A DNA stretch of 64,000 nt from Bacteroides caecimuris (GTDB lineage: Bacteria; Bacteroidota; Bacteroidia; Bacteroidales; Bacteroidaceae): positions 4,100,001 to 4,164,000 of the forward strand of contig NZ_CP015401.2 in the NCBI RefSeq assembly GCF_001688725.2, given 5' to 3'. The stretch's first letter is position 1. The number at the start of each line of letters is the position of its first letter. This document shows, piece after piece, positions 28,801 through 38,900 of this stretch. The notes under the pieces were generated by a model, which was not told the DNA's origin, did no database searches, and saw only the letters and a list, made by a program, of their open reading frames with translations. A program made the translations under genes and the position numbers.

Positions 28801-29131
28801 CATCCAGCGTCTCTGAATCATCTTTCATTGTGACGTTAATCAGTTTTTTACCTGCTACCGGAATTTCTTGATTTTTATAACCAATATAACTGAAATTCAA
28901 CACAGCATTTGAAGCCTTTACCACAATGCTATAGAATCCGTTCAGATCGGTTACGGTTCCATTAGTGGTCCCTTTTTCCATCACATTTACTCCAATCAAC
29001 GGTTCACCCGATTGGTCTTTCACATATCCCGTAATCTTAGAACTTTGAGCCTGTATTGCACCAAGACAAAAAGTCACCAATAGTAAGAACAATCCTACCC
29101 GAGGCGTGAAACCTTCTTTTCTGTTTTTCAT
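25853..29131 (-). CDS. SusC/RagA TonB-dependent outer-membrane transporter (pair 1)
   Basis: A 1092-residue transporter: signal peptide ending AIQAQ, carboxypeptidase-like domain (ITGYVKDQSGEPLIGVNV), TonB box (ETLDEVVVVGYGT), plug domain (IILDGMFFQGELSEINPDDI, VLKDASAAAVYGAQAANGV) and beta barrel ending LGLNLTF with a terminal Phe typical of outer-membrane proteins. It imports oligosaccharides with SusD-1. The promoter carries a -7 box at 29247-29254 and candidate HTCS half-sites at 29287-29314, so it is probably switched on by the HTCS of this locus. Confidence 0.97.
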   Translation of the reverse strand: MKNRKEGFTPRVGLFLLLVTFCLGAIQAQSSKITGYVKDQSGEPLIGVNVMEKGTTNGTVTDLNGFYSIVVKASNAVLNFSYIGYKNQEIPVAGKKLINVTMKDDSETLDEVVVVGYGTMRKKDLTGSVVQVRPDKIANENPKTVQDILRGTPGLVVGYGEGDAGAKGGGEMKIRGQRSVYTDGGHNNPLIILDGMFFQGELSEINPDDIGQIDVLKDASAAAVYGAQAANGVIIITTKKGKKGKPVVNFTASVGLTQKAAYRDRWQTTDEYLQHYVDWKEKNTYGVNVETGEYAAYSRPGNEYTSKPEYFRNPNNLSGVSLEQWRNYSTNREGESDLSIWARRLGFRYDTAALDNLLLGKTVDWQDEAFRLGFNQDYNVSISGAGDKVDYYLSLGYLRNEGAFVDDTYRAIRANLKLNAKVTDWFEVGANVNFQDRSDGEIGMDKGGFMENSPYAMLKDENGNYTQDPLMYQYDRANEKNWYFEKQYIQLEKGYTTLNTIFNAKVKLPFNITYQFNIAPRFQFFYDRYFTSAERPNSNPNDRGTNREQAKRFNWSLNNTITWDQTFANKHHVILTLVQEAEERQYWSDRIEARNILPSDALGFHNTQNGDKAVSTFRTDDNHQTADALMARAFYSYGDRYMVTGTIRRDGYSAFGANNPYAWFPSGGLAWSFTNEDFFQKYTHIMNSGKLRVSYGKNGNRSLENPYEALANLYPGGGKMQGYITSSGDLYLMRYLMAQRMMNPNLQWEKTQSWNFALDFGFLNDRITGTLEYYRMSTKDMIMRQPLSNFTGFENITTNLGQVDNSGFEVALNTLNIDKKNFQWSSSFSLSYNKNRIKHLFGDRQDIVDANGTVVGSREADYVAAGWFIDKPISAIWDYKVTGIWQKDEVEEAKKYGQVPGDPKVWNNPANDQYDADGNLVKVIYNNDDKVFQGQTAAPVTWALRNDFTLWKDLTLSVNIYSRMGHKSLESMYLNNDDDGGGMTYRLVNKNAKEYWTVDNPTNKYARIEAQGPEGAKGARRLYNRSFIRLENISVGYTLPRAWTEKVQIDRVKVYGSVRNAAVWAKDWEGYGDPETGNFASRIWTLGLNLTF

Positions 29132-29246
29132 ATTAAATAAATTTGAGTTAATATTAATAAGATAATATTCAAGCTTATATTGAATTCATCTACTTACTTC
29201 CGTTTTATATTCCAATGCCTATATTAATAGACAATGCAATTTACGG

Positions 29247-29314
29247 CAAAGATAAAAGATGTGAGCTTATCTCAAATAGTATTTTTGTCTCAAAAAACAG
29301 AAATAACAGGTCAT
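29247..29314 (-). promoter_or_regulatory. SusC-1 promoter with candidate HTCS operator
   Basis: Minus strand: -7 box TATCTTTG (29254-29247), a TTG at 29275-29273 that could serve as -33, proximal half-site TTGAGAC (29293-29287) and a degenerate distal half-site ATGAC (29314-29310). The half-sites are 21 bp apart and 39 bp from the -7 box, one more than in the other three promoters. Confidence 0.6.
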
Positions 29315-29425
29315 ATTCAATTATGGGGATATTTGCCCGTATTTAACAATTAATTTTACTCGTCTACAGGCTATCTAAGTGAGTCGGATAAGTATCGTTG
29401 GATATAGATACTCAATACAGTATGG

Positions 29426-29507
29426 TGGGTATATATGTCCAGCACGGTGAGTATATATACTCAGCACGGTGGATATATATATACACGACAGTGTGCATAT
29501 ATACCCA
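29426..29507. repeat. 22-bp-pitch palindrome array 3 (TATATA cores)
   Basis: Four 16-bp units (29426-29441, 29448-29463, 29470-29485, 29492-29507) are separated by 6-bp spacers, two of which are identical (GCACGG). Unit 2 is a perfect palindrome (TGAGTATATATACTCA). Centres are 29433.5, 29455.5, 29477.5 and 29499.5. The geometry is the same as arrays 1 and 2, but the core is TATATA rather than TTAA. The array overlaps the last codons of the ApbE gene, and a worn unit may precede it at 29404-29419. Confidence 0.85.
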
Positions 29508-30300
29508 TCAAAGCTTTACGCTGTTCACCGTCAGCGGCAAACAAAGCGGTAGACAATATTTCTCCTATTGCCCCATTCGTTGTAACTACAGATATCTGTC
29601 GGGCGCCTTCCACCAATTTTCCATCTCGAGGAGAAACAATGTGCCGACGTTCAGAAGAGTCATTGCCAGAGGTTGTAAGACACTCATCATGAAGAAGTAT
29701 ATCATTGACTTTCCATCCCGTTCCTACCGGATGATTACCTAATGCAAGGACAGAACTGTTTCCCATATTTATCAATGCATTTTCTATCACGCACTCATTC
29801 AATATGCTTTTAATTGTCTCCAAAGCATATCCCTTGAGGAAACCGGATAAGTTGACAGCAACTCCCGGTCGTGAAAAATAGATACTATGATCTTCGGCTG
29901 ATAAATGGACCGATTGTATCGTGGTCTGATTGTAATTTTCTGAATGGACTGTAATATCAAAACACCCCAGAGTCTTCTCATTATATTCCAGACATAAATC
30001 AATCATTGAATAGAGTTCTTCGCTAAGAACGACCGGAGAAACAAAAGCTGTCCGGTTGACATAAGCCAATTTACTGGTCGGATCATAAAAGTTCGCCATC
30101 TTTTCCAACCGGCACAATGCATCATAAATACGATTGACCACAAGCAACAATTCTCCTTCCGTTTTCTTGCTATACAGGATAATATCCACCCGTGTATGCA
30201 TGGAAAGAAACCAGGCGTAAAGCAGTCCACTGCCTTCACGGGATGGCTTATAGATATGTTGAATAGGGACTTGCATCGTATAGCAGGACAAATTAGGCAC
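29461..30300 (-). CDS. apbE: ApbE-family FMN transferase
   Basis: 279 residues with the ApbE pattern: ANFYDPTSKLAYVN, GCFDITV, VNLSGFLKGYALE, ENALINMGNSSVLALG, CLTTSGNDS and GEILSTALFAADG. ApbE proteins attach FMN to a Ser/Thr in target proteins, usually exported flavoproteins. No signal peptide or lipobox is visible, unlike many ApbE proteins, so the true start or location is uncertain; the Met at residue 9 is another start. The last codons run into the 22-bp repeat array, so the C-terminus (HCRVYIYPPC) is encoded by repeat DNA. It follows the oxidoreductase/DUF1080 cassette by 123 bp, hinting at a redox link, but no flavinylation-site protein is evident nearby. Confidence 0.8.
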   Translation of the reverse strand: MPNLSCYTMQVPIQHIYKPSREGSGLLYAWFLSMHTRVDIILYSKKTEGELLLVVNRIYDALCRLEKMANFYDPTSKLAYVNRTAFVSPVVLSEELYSMIDLCLEYNEKTLGCFDITVHSENYNQTTIQSVHLSAEDHSIYFSRPGVAVNLSGFLKGYALETIKSILNECVIENALINMGNSSVLALGNHPVGTGWKVNDILLHDECLTTSGNDSSERRHIVSPRDGKLVEGARQISVVTTNGAIGEILSTALFAADGEQRKALMGIYAHCRVYIYPPC

Positions 30301-30337
30301 GAATTACCCGAACTACACGGTTGCTATTTCATTAGAA

Positions 30338-30370
30338 CAACCGTGAAATCCGCGCAATCCGTGCCTGAAT
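30338..30370. repeat. Dispersed intergenic repeat with CCGTG steps
   Basis: A short stretch with repeated ACCGTGAAATCC / GCGCAATCCGTG steps, of the type often seen between Bacteroides genes; related in style to the copy at 46584-46622. Its left end forms an 8-bp hairpin with 30316-30323. No function assigned. Confidence 0.4.
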
Positions 30371-30423
30371 AAAAATTTATAAGGAATTTTCGACGTATCT
30401 CCCACAATAATATGGAATACGCC

Positions 30424-31782
<1,359 letters not shown>

Positions 31783-31841
31783 TTAGTCTTTCCCATCCTT
31801 TTCTCTTGAAGAGGAGGAATGGAAAAGGCTGTTTCTATTTA

Positions 31842-33260
31842 TTATAATTTATAAAATTCATCCCAACCTTTACGCGGCGGAAGTCCCGCCAGCATTGCAT
31901 TGGCAAATTCATTATTTGTAATCTGCTTCGTACGAGGATCAAAGAACAACTGTGTATTAAGTCGTTGAGCCATCACACCCAGTGAGAATACCTGACTCAA
32001 CACTCCATTGATTTCGAACGGCGAGCGTGTCTTTTCAATACCGTTACATGCCAATAAGAAGTTCTCGAAGTGATTGGAAGGACTTTTAGGAACTTTCGGC
32101 AACTTGTCTGCCATCTCTTTTGCTTTCTCCTCCGGAATAATGGATAGAGTGCTTCCATGACTACCGCCCTTGAAGATCAAATCCTTCGTATAAATGATCT
32201 TTCCCGGATTCAACTTAGATTTCGGAGTATCTCCCTGATTAGTTGCCGGGATGTTCGGGTCTAGTCCCGACACTCCATAACCGGCAGGAATAGGAGGAAG
32301 ATTATCCAAACCATCATACCAGGTAATATCTACCGGTGGCATTCCTTTACGTTGCGGAAAACGGAAGAGAATTGTGGAAGAATACGGGAAAAAGTAATCA
32401 TTATGTCCATTTGCATATTGCATGGTGACTTCGTATGGCAATCCCAGTTCCAGGAATTCGTGAGCCGTGTCGAGGATATGTGCTCCCCAGTCGCCCAATG
32501 CTCCCATACCGAAATCATACCAACAACGCCATTGTCCTAAATGATAATCTTTATTATACTCGTGATAAGGAGCGGCTCCGAGCCAAGTGTCCCAATCCAG
32601 ATCTTTCGGCAGTTGCTGACCGGAAGGAAGTTTATAAATATTGGTGTCCCATTTATGCCAACGGCGCGGGTTATTCATGTGGGCAGTGATAGCAGTAACG
32701 TCTTTGATGATACCTGCATCCATCCAAGCCTTGAACTGAAAATAGTTGGCTTCGGAGTGACCTTGGTTTCCTACTTGCGTCACCAAGTTCGGACGTTTAC
32801 GCGCCGCTTGCATCAACAGTTCCGCTTCATAGAAAGTACGTGCCAGCGGTTTCTCTACATATACATGCTTTCCGGAAGCCAAAGCCAGCATACTGATCGG
32901 GAAATGCGAATGGTCGGGAGTAGCAATTGCTACGGCATCAAATTCGTTACCGGCCTTATCAAACATTTGGCGGAAATCCCTAAACTGCTTTGCTTTCGGG
33001 TATTTAGCCATTATCTTTTGTGTATGTTTGGCGCCCATGTCTACATCACATAAAGCCACCACTTCCACCATGCCTGTGCGTGCAAAGTCTTCAATAATCT
33101 GCTCTCCACGGTTACCAATGCCGATATAAGCAATCTTCACTTTGTCACCTCTTCCTGTTTTAGGTGAAGCGGTTTGCGCATGTAATAAATCACCGGTTCC
33201 CAATGCCAATCCGGCTGAAGCCATCGACATCGTTTTCAAAAAATCCCTTCGTGTTACCAT
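31842..33260 (-). CDS. Exported Gfo/Idh/MocA-family oxidoreductase (1)
   Basis: A 472-residue NAD(P)-dependent sugar oxidoreductase. The N-terminus is a Tat-type signal (TRRDFLK then a hydrophobic stretch, ending LHAQ). The Rossmann motif GIGNRG is at residues 47-52, ATPDHSH follows, and the EKP motif is at 136-138. The C-terminal part has the open beta-sheet substrate domain, with a conserved GDWGAHILD segment. Gfo/Idh enzymes of this exported group oxidise a hydroxyl (often C3) of a sugar unit and may reduce it again after bond cleavage using tightly bound NAD. It sits between the DUF1080 gene (62 bp) and the small membrane protein (60 bp). Confidence 0.9.
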   Translation of the reverse strand: MVTRRDFLKTMSMASAGLALGTGDLLHAQTASPKTGRGDKVKIAYIGIGNRGEQIIEDFARTGMVEVVALCDVDMGAKHTQKIMAKYPKAKQFRDFRQMFDKAGNEFDAVAIATPDHSHFPISMLALASGKHVYVEKPLARTFYEAELLMQAARKRPNLVTQVGNQGHSEANYFQFKAWMDAGIIKDVTAITAHMNNPRRWHKWDTNIYKLPSGQQLPKDLDWDTWLGAAPYHEYNKDYHLGQWRCWYDFGMGALGDWGAHILDTAHEFLELGLPYEVTMQYANGHNDYFFPYSSTILFRFPQRKGMPPVDITWYDGLDNLPPIPAGYGVSGLDPNIPATNQGDTPKSKLNPGKIIYTKDLIFKGGSHGSTLSIIPEEKAKEMADKLPKVPKSPSNHFENFLLACNGIEKTRSPFEINGVLSQVFSLGVMAQRLNTQLFFDPRTKQITNNEFANAMLAGLPPRKGWDEFYKL

Positions 33261-33320
33261 AAATTATTTATTTTCATTGATATTGATTAAGTTCTTCTTT
33301 AAAATTATGCAAGAAAACTA

Positions 33321-33566
33321 TCAACTCCTGCTTTTCTTTTTAAACAGTGCTTGCATTCCATAAAACAAGAGACGCAAAATCCCCCAGAAAACATAAAGCA
33401 CAAAAGTAAATATAACGATATAAAATATAGACGTTATCATCTCCGTAAATGGTGCATGATAAGCAATAATTGCATAAAGATGTAGCAAATTAGAAACTAC
33501 GAAACAAACGAGTAAAGTAATTAACTCTGTTTTCTTACGTCGTGCGGTTATAATCGTGTCTTTCAT
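33321..33566 (-). CDS. Small two-helix membrane protein of the oxidoreductase cassette
   Basis: 81 residues with two predicted membrane helices (about 14-35 and 43-70), a basic N-terminus (ARRKK) and a basic tail (FKKKSRS). The start overlaps the stop of Gfo/Idh 2 by ATGA, so it is translationally coupled to that gene and unlikely to be a chance ORF. I do not recognise the family. By position it could anchor the exported oxidoreductase or pass electrons to the membrane, but no haem, flavin or metal ligand pattern is visible, so this is conjecture. Confidence 0.7.
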   Translation of the reverse strand: MKDTIITARRKKTELITLLVCFVVSNLLHLYAIIAYHAPFTEMITSIFYIVIFTFVLYVFWGILRLLFYGMQALFKKKSRS

Positions 33567-34858
33567 ATTGCTTCGGGTGTTTTTACAGATTGATGGTTCA
33601 GATAATCTATTTTATACTCATCAGGGAAATAAAGCGTCCGCTCTTCTTCCAACGCCTGATGACCCAGCAAACAGAGCATACTTGCATAATATCCTTCTTC
33701 CGCTATGTTTTTAGGTTGTTTTTGTGTTATGACGGCTTCAACGAAAGCTTCCAACAACAATGACGTACCGTCGCTCTTGGGACGTTCTCCGATAATAAAT
33801 TCTCCTTTGTTTTCGTTTGCAGTTTCCGGTGCCCAGCTTGTTCCGGCAAAAGGCAGAGAGTCAAACACCTTGTTTTCCCAGTCATTCACCATTTGCAGGA
33901 AGGCCGGTGCAGGAGCTACACTTTCAAAGTAATATTTTCCCTTTTCCGGTTCTACCGTTCCGAGATTACCCATGATCTGTTCTTCCAGTCCATAGAATTT
34001 ATTGGAAATGACAGAGTCAAATGTCATTTTCACACCATCATCAAACACATATACACAGCTCACATTGTCATACACCTCTCTGCCGTCTTTCCAATAAGTG
34101 ATGGCACCGTGTCCCATCACCTTTTCGGGTATCTTACGCAAAGCCCAGCTTCCGATCTGAAGCTGATGGCAAGCAAGTTCCGTCATCAGTCCTTTTGAGA
34201 ATTCCTTGTAGAGACGCCAATTTATCAGGCGTTCCAAATTGGGTGAAGGTACCGAACGTCTCCAGTCCCCGTTCCGGTTCCAGAAAGTACGGATGGCATT
34301 TATTTCGCCAAAGGTACCGGCATGAATCATCTCCATTGCTTTGATGTAACGAGGATCGAACAGGCGCTGTTGCCCTGTAAAGAAGATCTTTCCCGTACTA
34401 CGATGCTTCTGATACATACGGTAACACTCTTCCATCGTGAAACCTATTGACTTTTCACAGAACACATGCTTTCCTGCGTCGAAGGCATCCAATACAATTT
34501 TACAATGCGAGCTAAGAGGGGTAGCTACGAGTATAGCATCTATCGACTTATCCTCCAGCACTTCCCGGTAGTCACCATACACTTTGGCATTAGGTGCAAG
34601 TTTCAATGCGCTCTCGATAGACGGTTTATAAATGTCGCACAATGCTACAATATCGACTTTGGGGTTCTTAGCCAAAAATCCCATTAAAAACTGTCCCCGG
34701 GAACCGGGTCCGATAATTGCCAGACGACACTTCTCGTTTGAGGTGTTCATCACCTCCGAAAAAGCAGAAAGCCAAGGGCTTGCTGCAAGAAGGGTACCTG
34801 CCCCGGCTATGCCTAAATTCTTTAGAAAATCCCGCCTGCTAATAGGGGTATGTTTCAT
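33563..34858 (-). CDS. Exported Gfo/Idh/MocA-family oxidoreductase (2)
   Basis: A 431-residue relative of the preceding oxidoreductase. It also has a Tat-type signal (SRRDFLK near residue 8, followed by GIAGAGTLLAAS). Rossmann motif GPGSRG is at residues 50-55, and the lysine motif is EKS (135-137) in place of the usual EKP. The domain after that includes FFTGQQRLFDPRYI and ELACHQLQIGSW. The two enzymes are quite different from one another, as expected if one oxidises the intact glycoside and the other acts at a separate step or on a different sugar. It lies 40 bp after the GH43 gene and overlaps the small membrane-protein gene. Confidence 0.88.
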   Translation of the reverse strand: MKHTPISRRDFLKNLGIAGAGTLLAASPWLSAFSEVMNTSNEKCRLAIIGPGSRGQFLMGFLAKNPKVDIVALCDIYKPSIESALKLAPNAKVYGDYREVLEDKSIDAILVATPLSSHCKIVLDAFDAGKHVFCEKSIGFTMEECYRMYQKHRSTGKIFFTGQQRLFDPRYIKAMEMIHAGTFGEINAIRTFWNRNGDWRRSVPSPNLERLINWRLYKEFSKGLMTELACHQLQIGSWALRKIPEKVMGHGAITYWKDGREVYDNVSCVYVFDDGVKMTFDSVISNKFYGLEEQIMGNLGTVEPEKGKYYFESVAPAPAFLQMVNDWENKVFDSLPFAGTSWAPETANENKGEFIIGERPKSDGTSLLLEAFVEAVITQKQPKNIAEEGYYASMLCLLGHQALEEERTLYFPDEYKIDYLNHQSVKTPEAI

Positions 34859-34898
34859 GCTTGTGGTATTTAAGATTATAATTAGTTTATTTGAAAAA

Positions 34899-35906
34899 TC
34901 AGTTATTAAATACAGGTGCTTTTTGTGTTTCGTAAGAAGGAGATCCTCCTTCTACATAAGGCCATCCTTCTTTATCCCATTTGATTTGGTCCAGCAACAG
35001 AATACGTCCGTTCTCCGGGGCCGATCTTGAAAAACCATGATACAGAAGCCAGTCTTGTCCGGCATCATCCCGGATAATCTGCGAGCCGTGCCCATTGCCT
35101 ACAAAATGATCATTCGCACCTATCACCAAAGAATAACCATTTTTCAACATCGGTTTGCCAGTCTTGTCTTTGTACGGTCCCCACACTTTTTTAGAGCGTC
35201 CCACTACGACTTTATATGTACTCTTGACTCCTTCGCAACAAGTTCCTACGGAGGCGAACATATAATAATAACCGTCGTGCTTATGAACATAGGCAGCCTC
35301 AAAAGCAGTTCCTGCTATTTTCTTCTTTTTCGCTCCAGGCATGATCGACAGTCCATCCGCAGTCAGTTCAATAACATATATTCCCCGGAAGCTGCCCCAT
35401 ACCAAATAGTTTCTCCCCTTATACTGCAGGAGGCTGGGATCGATCGAATTCTGCACACCAATCTCATTGCTACGGAACATCTTACCATGATCCGTAAAAG
35501 GTCCCTGCGGAGAGTCGGCAGTAGCCACCCCAATGCCGCACGTTTGTTCTCCTCCCCACACTGACATTGCATAATAAAGCACATATTTACCGTTCATATA
35601 ATGAATATCAGGTGCCCAAATTCCAGCTTTAGGTTCAAACCTGGGACGAGTTTTATTCGTGAATGCTGTGTTGCAATACGTCCATTCCACCAAATCTTTC
35701 GACTTCATGATCGGAACGTTTCTGGTAGACTCGGTAGCATACACATAAAAATACCCATCTGCCGCCTTAATCACCGTAGGGTCGGGCATATCAATATCTA
35801 CAACCGGATTCTTATAACTGACTGCAGACTTTGTCTGTGCTTTCACCTGCGAAAAGCAAACACCTATCATAAAAACGAAGACAAACAAATTTACATACTT
35901 TTTCAT
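34899..35906 (-). CDS. GH43 glycosidase, single domain
   Basis: A 335-residue secreted enzyme (signal peptide ending QVKAQ). A compact five-bladed GH43 propeller: catalytic Asp42 (MPDPTVIK), pKa-modulating Asp in SIDPSLL, general acid Glu in TAFEAAYV, and the central His in GNGHGSQ. GH43 members act as arabinofuranosidases, xylosidases or exo-galactosidases; the subfamily cannot be set here. It resembles the catalytic half of the protein at 12987-14882 but lacks its two accessory domains and lipobox, so it is probably periplasmic while the other is lipid-anchored. It follows the HTCS gene by 56 bp. Confidence 0.92.
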   Translation of the reverse strand: MKKYVNLFVFVFMIGVCFSQVKAQTKSAVSYKNPVVDIDMPDPTVIKAADGYFYVYATESTRNVPIMKSKDLVEWTYCNTAFTNKTRPRFEPKAGIWAPDIHYMNGKYVLYYAMSVWGGEQTCGIGVATADSPQGPFTDHGKMFRSNEIGVQNSIDPSLLQYKGRNYLVWGSFRGIYVIELTADGLSIMPGAKKKKIAGTAFEAAYVHKHDGYYYMFASVGTCCEGVKSTYKVVVGRSKKVWGPYKDKTGKPMLKNGYSLVIGANDHFVGNGHGSQIIRDDAGQDWLLYHGFSRSAPENGRILLLDQIKWDKEGWPYVEGGSPSYETQKAPVFNN

Positions 35907-35962
35907 TCCATCATTCTTTTAAAAGATACTTTTTACCTAATCTTTATAGCTATAAATTAATA

Positions 35963-38900
35963 TTAACTCATGAAATTCTTTGGCAATACTCCAAATTGTT
36001 TTTGGAAACACTTAGCAAAATAAGATGGAGAACTAAAACCTACCATATAACAAATCTCATTTACCTGTTTTTCTCCCTCTTTCAATAATTGAGCAGCTTT
36101 CTTCAAACGCTCCAGACGAAGATACTCATTCGGACTCAAATCCAAGACGCCCTTCATCTTCCGATAGAAATTGGAACGACTCATATTCAAACTATCCGCC
36201 ATATCATCCATGCTAAACTCCGGATTGCTATAATTCGTCAGAATTACCTCATTCAGTTTCTTTATAAAATCTTCGTCAGCTTTTGTCAGCGCCATCGTAT
36301 TGGCGGCCACAAAAGGAGACTGCGCAAAAGCCTTACGTAGTTTCTCTCTATTCTGAATAAGGTTGGAAACACAAGCCTGCAAATATTCCACAGAGAAAGG
36401 TTTCTCCAGATAAGCATCTGCTCCCAATTCCATTCCCTCTATCTTAGACTGGATATTCGTCTTCGCAGTCAACAGTATAACAGGAATATGGCTATAATTC
36501 AAATCAGACTTGATCGTCTTACACAATTCAAAACCATCCATCACAGGCATCACGACATCACTAACCACCAAGTTCACATAATTACCATCCAACACTTGCA
36601 ACGCTTCCGCACCATTAGTGGCAGTCAATACAGTATATTCTCTCGACAGCTGACGCACCACAAAGGCAAGCATATCCGGATTATCTTCTACAATCAGCAC
36701 TGTAGACCGATTGTCCTTATTTTCCGTCTCTCCAACAGGAACTTCATTCATCGTGTCTATTTCAACTACCGGTTCCGGTGTTAAGGTTATTGTCATATCC
36801 TGAACGATCGGCAAAGTCAGACAGAAGGTGTTATTCTCTTCTCCTTTTCCCATGGCCAGAGTCCCCTGATGCAGTTCGGCCAATGAACGGGAAAGAGCTA
36901 AGCCAATCCCTGTTCCGGTAGTCACTTTTCCGTCTTCTTTCTCATTAAAACGAACGAAAGGTTTGAAAATTTCCTCTTTCATCTCATTAGGGATAATCAC
37001 TCCATCATTCTCTGTACGAATACGGAATGAATTATTATTATCCGCTTCCGGCACCTCCAAAGATATATGTACGTAGCTTTCAGCATACTTCACCCCATTG
37101 TTCAACAGATTACTGATAATCTTCGTAAACGCCTCCCGGTTCACATGTGCATAGAAGTCCTTTTCAGGCACTTGCAAGGTGAACTCCAAACCTTTTTGTT
37201 TGGCAAGGGAAGTGAAACGTACATGAGTCTCCTTCAAGACCTCCGTTACATTACATTTCGCAAAATTCAAACGGAATCCCTGACTTTCCGTTTTACGGAA
37301 GTCAAGCAACTGATTAGTCAGGTTCAACAATCGTTCCGTATTCTGTTTCATTACATTCAGGTCTTCCCGCGTTTCCGCATCGACCCGTTTCTTTAATATA
37401 ATGTTCTCCAACGGACCTTTAATCAATGTTAGCGGTGTACGTATCTCATGGGCCACATTCGTAAAGAAATCAATCTTTGCATAGTAAACTTCACGCTCCT
37501 TCTCCTGCTCGAATTTCTCCATCTGCCGGCGATGTTTCCTATTACTGCGTCTCTTGAAATACACAACAATTTGTAAAGAACAGCCGATAATCAGCAAAGC
37601 ATACGCACAGTACGCCCACATAGAAAGATAGAAAGGAGGAAGAATATGTACTTCCAATACCACCTCATCGTCACTCCATACTCCATCACTATTGGAAACC
37701 TTCACCCGGAAGGTATAATCACCATATCGAAGATTAGAATAGGTAACAATAGGACTTTCTCCAATGGTCAGCCAGTCCGTATCAAAGCCTTCCAGCTTAT
37801 ACATAATCCGACTTGTCTTAGGAGCCTGAAAATCCAATGCTGCCACCCGGAAAGAAAAAGAGTTCTGATTAGACTGGAGAACAAGCTGATCAGAGAAAGT
37901 AATACTCTTTTCTAGCGGGGAACCCGGTTCACCGGCATATACTTCCTTTCCAAACAAGAAGAAATCAGTAATTACAATAGACGGAAGAGACTTGTTCTCG
38001 GAGAAATTCTTGGGATTAAAGGCTATAAAACCATCGATGCTACCCAAATAAATCGTACCATCCTCGGTTTCCAAGCTTGAACGATAATTAAACTGGTCGC
38101 CCAACAAGCCATTGGAGGTGGTATATACCTTCTTCATTCCGGTAGTAGGTTGAAAGCAGACCAAACCGTTGTTAGTTGTCAACCACAAAAAACCTTCTTT
38201 GTCCTCCACAATCTGGTATACAACATCGTTCGGCAGTCCCTCCGACAAAGTATAATTGGCAAATGTGTCCGTATCCGGCTGAAAACGACAAAAGCCTCCT
38301 CCTTGAGTGGTCAGCCAAATTTGCCGGTGAGAGTCTTCAAAGATACTTAATACCTTATCATACGGGAGACTCTTCGGATTATTTTCATCATGCAAATAGT
38401 TTTTCCATTTCTTTTCGCTCACATTGTAACAATAAGCCCCATTTGCATAGGTTGCCAGCCATAGATTGCCTCCGGAATCTTCCTTTATATCATATACAAA
38501 CTTGCCGTTCAGTTCCGATATCCGGTCAAAATCATCAGACTGTTTATTATATCTTAGCAAACCGAACAAAGTTCCCAAGTAAATATCACCGGTCGTTGTA
38601 CAGTAAATAGAGAAAACACTATTATCCATCAATGAACGGGGAGAATCTGTTTTCTGATAGGTTTTCACAATAGCTCCCGTACGTGTATCCACTACTTTCA
38701 CTCCTTTTGAGAAGGTTCCCACCCAAAGATAATCGCCAACCAAGCACAAACCATGCACATTGGTAAAAGCACTGCTGGGCGTAAAGAAGGAGAAAGTTTT
38801 GGTCTTAGGGTTGAAACGGTTCAAGCCACCATCTTCCGTACCAATCCACAGAATACCCTGATTATCCTGGCAAAACTCACGTACTCGTTTGCCATGCAAA

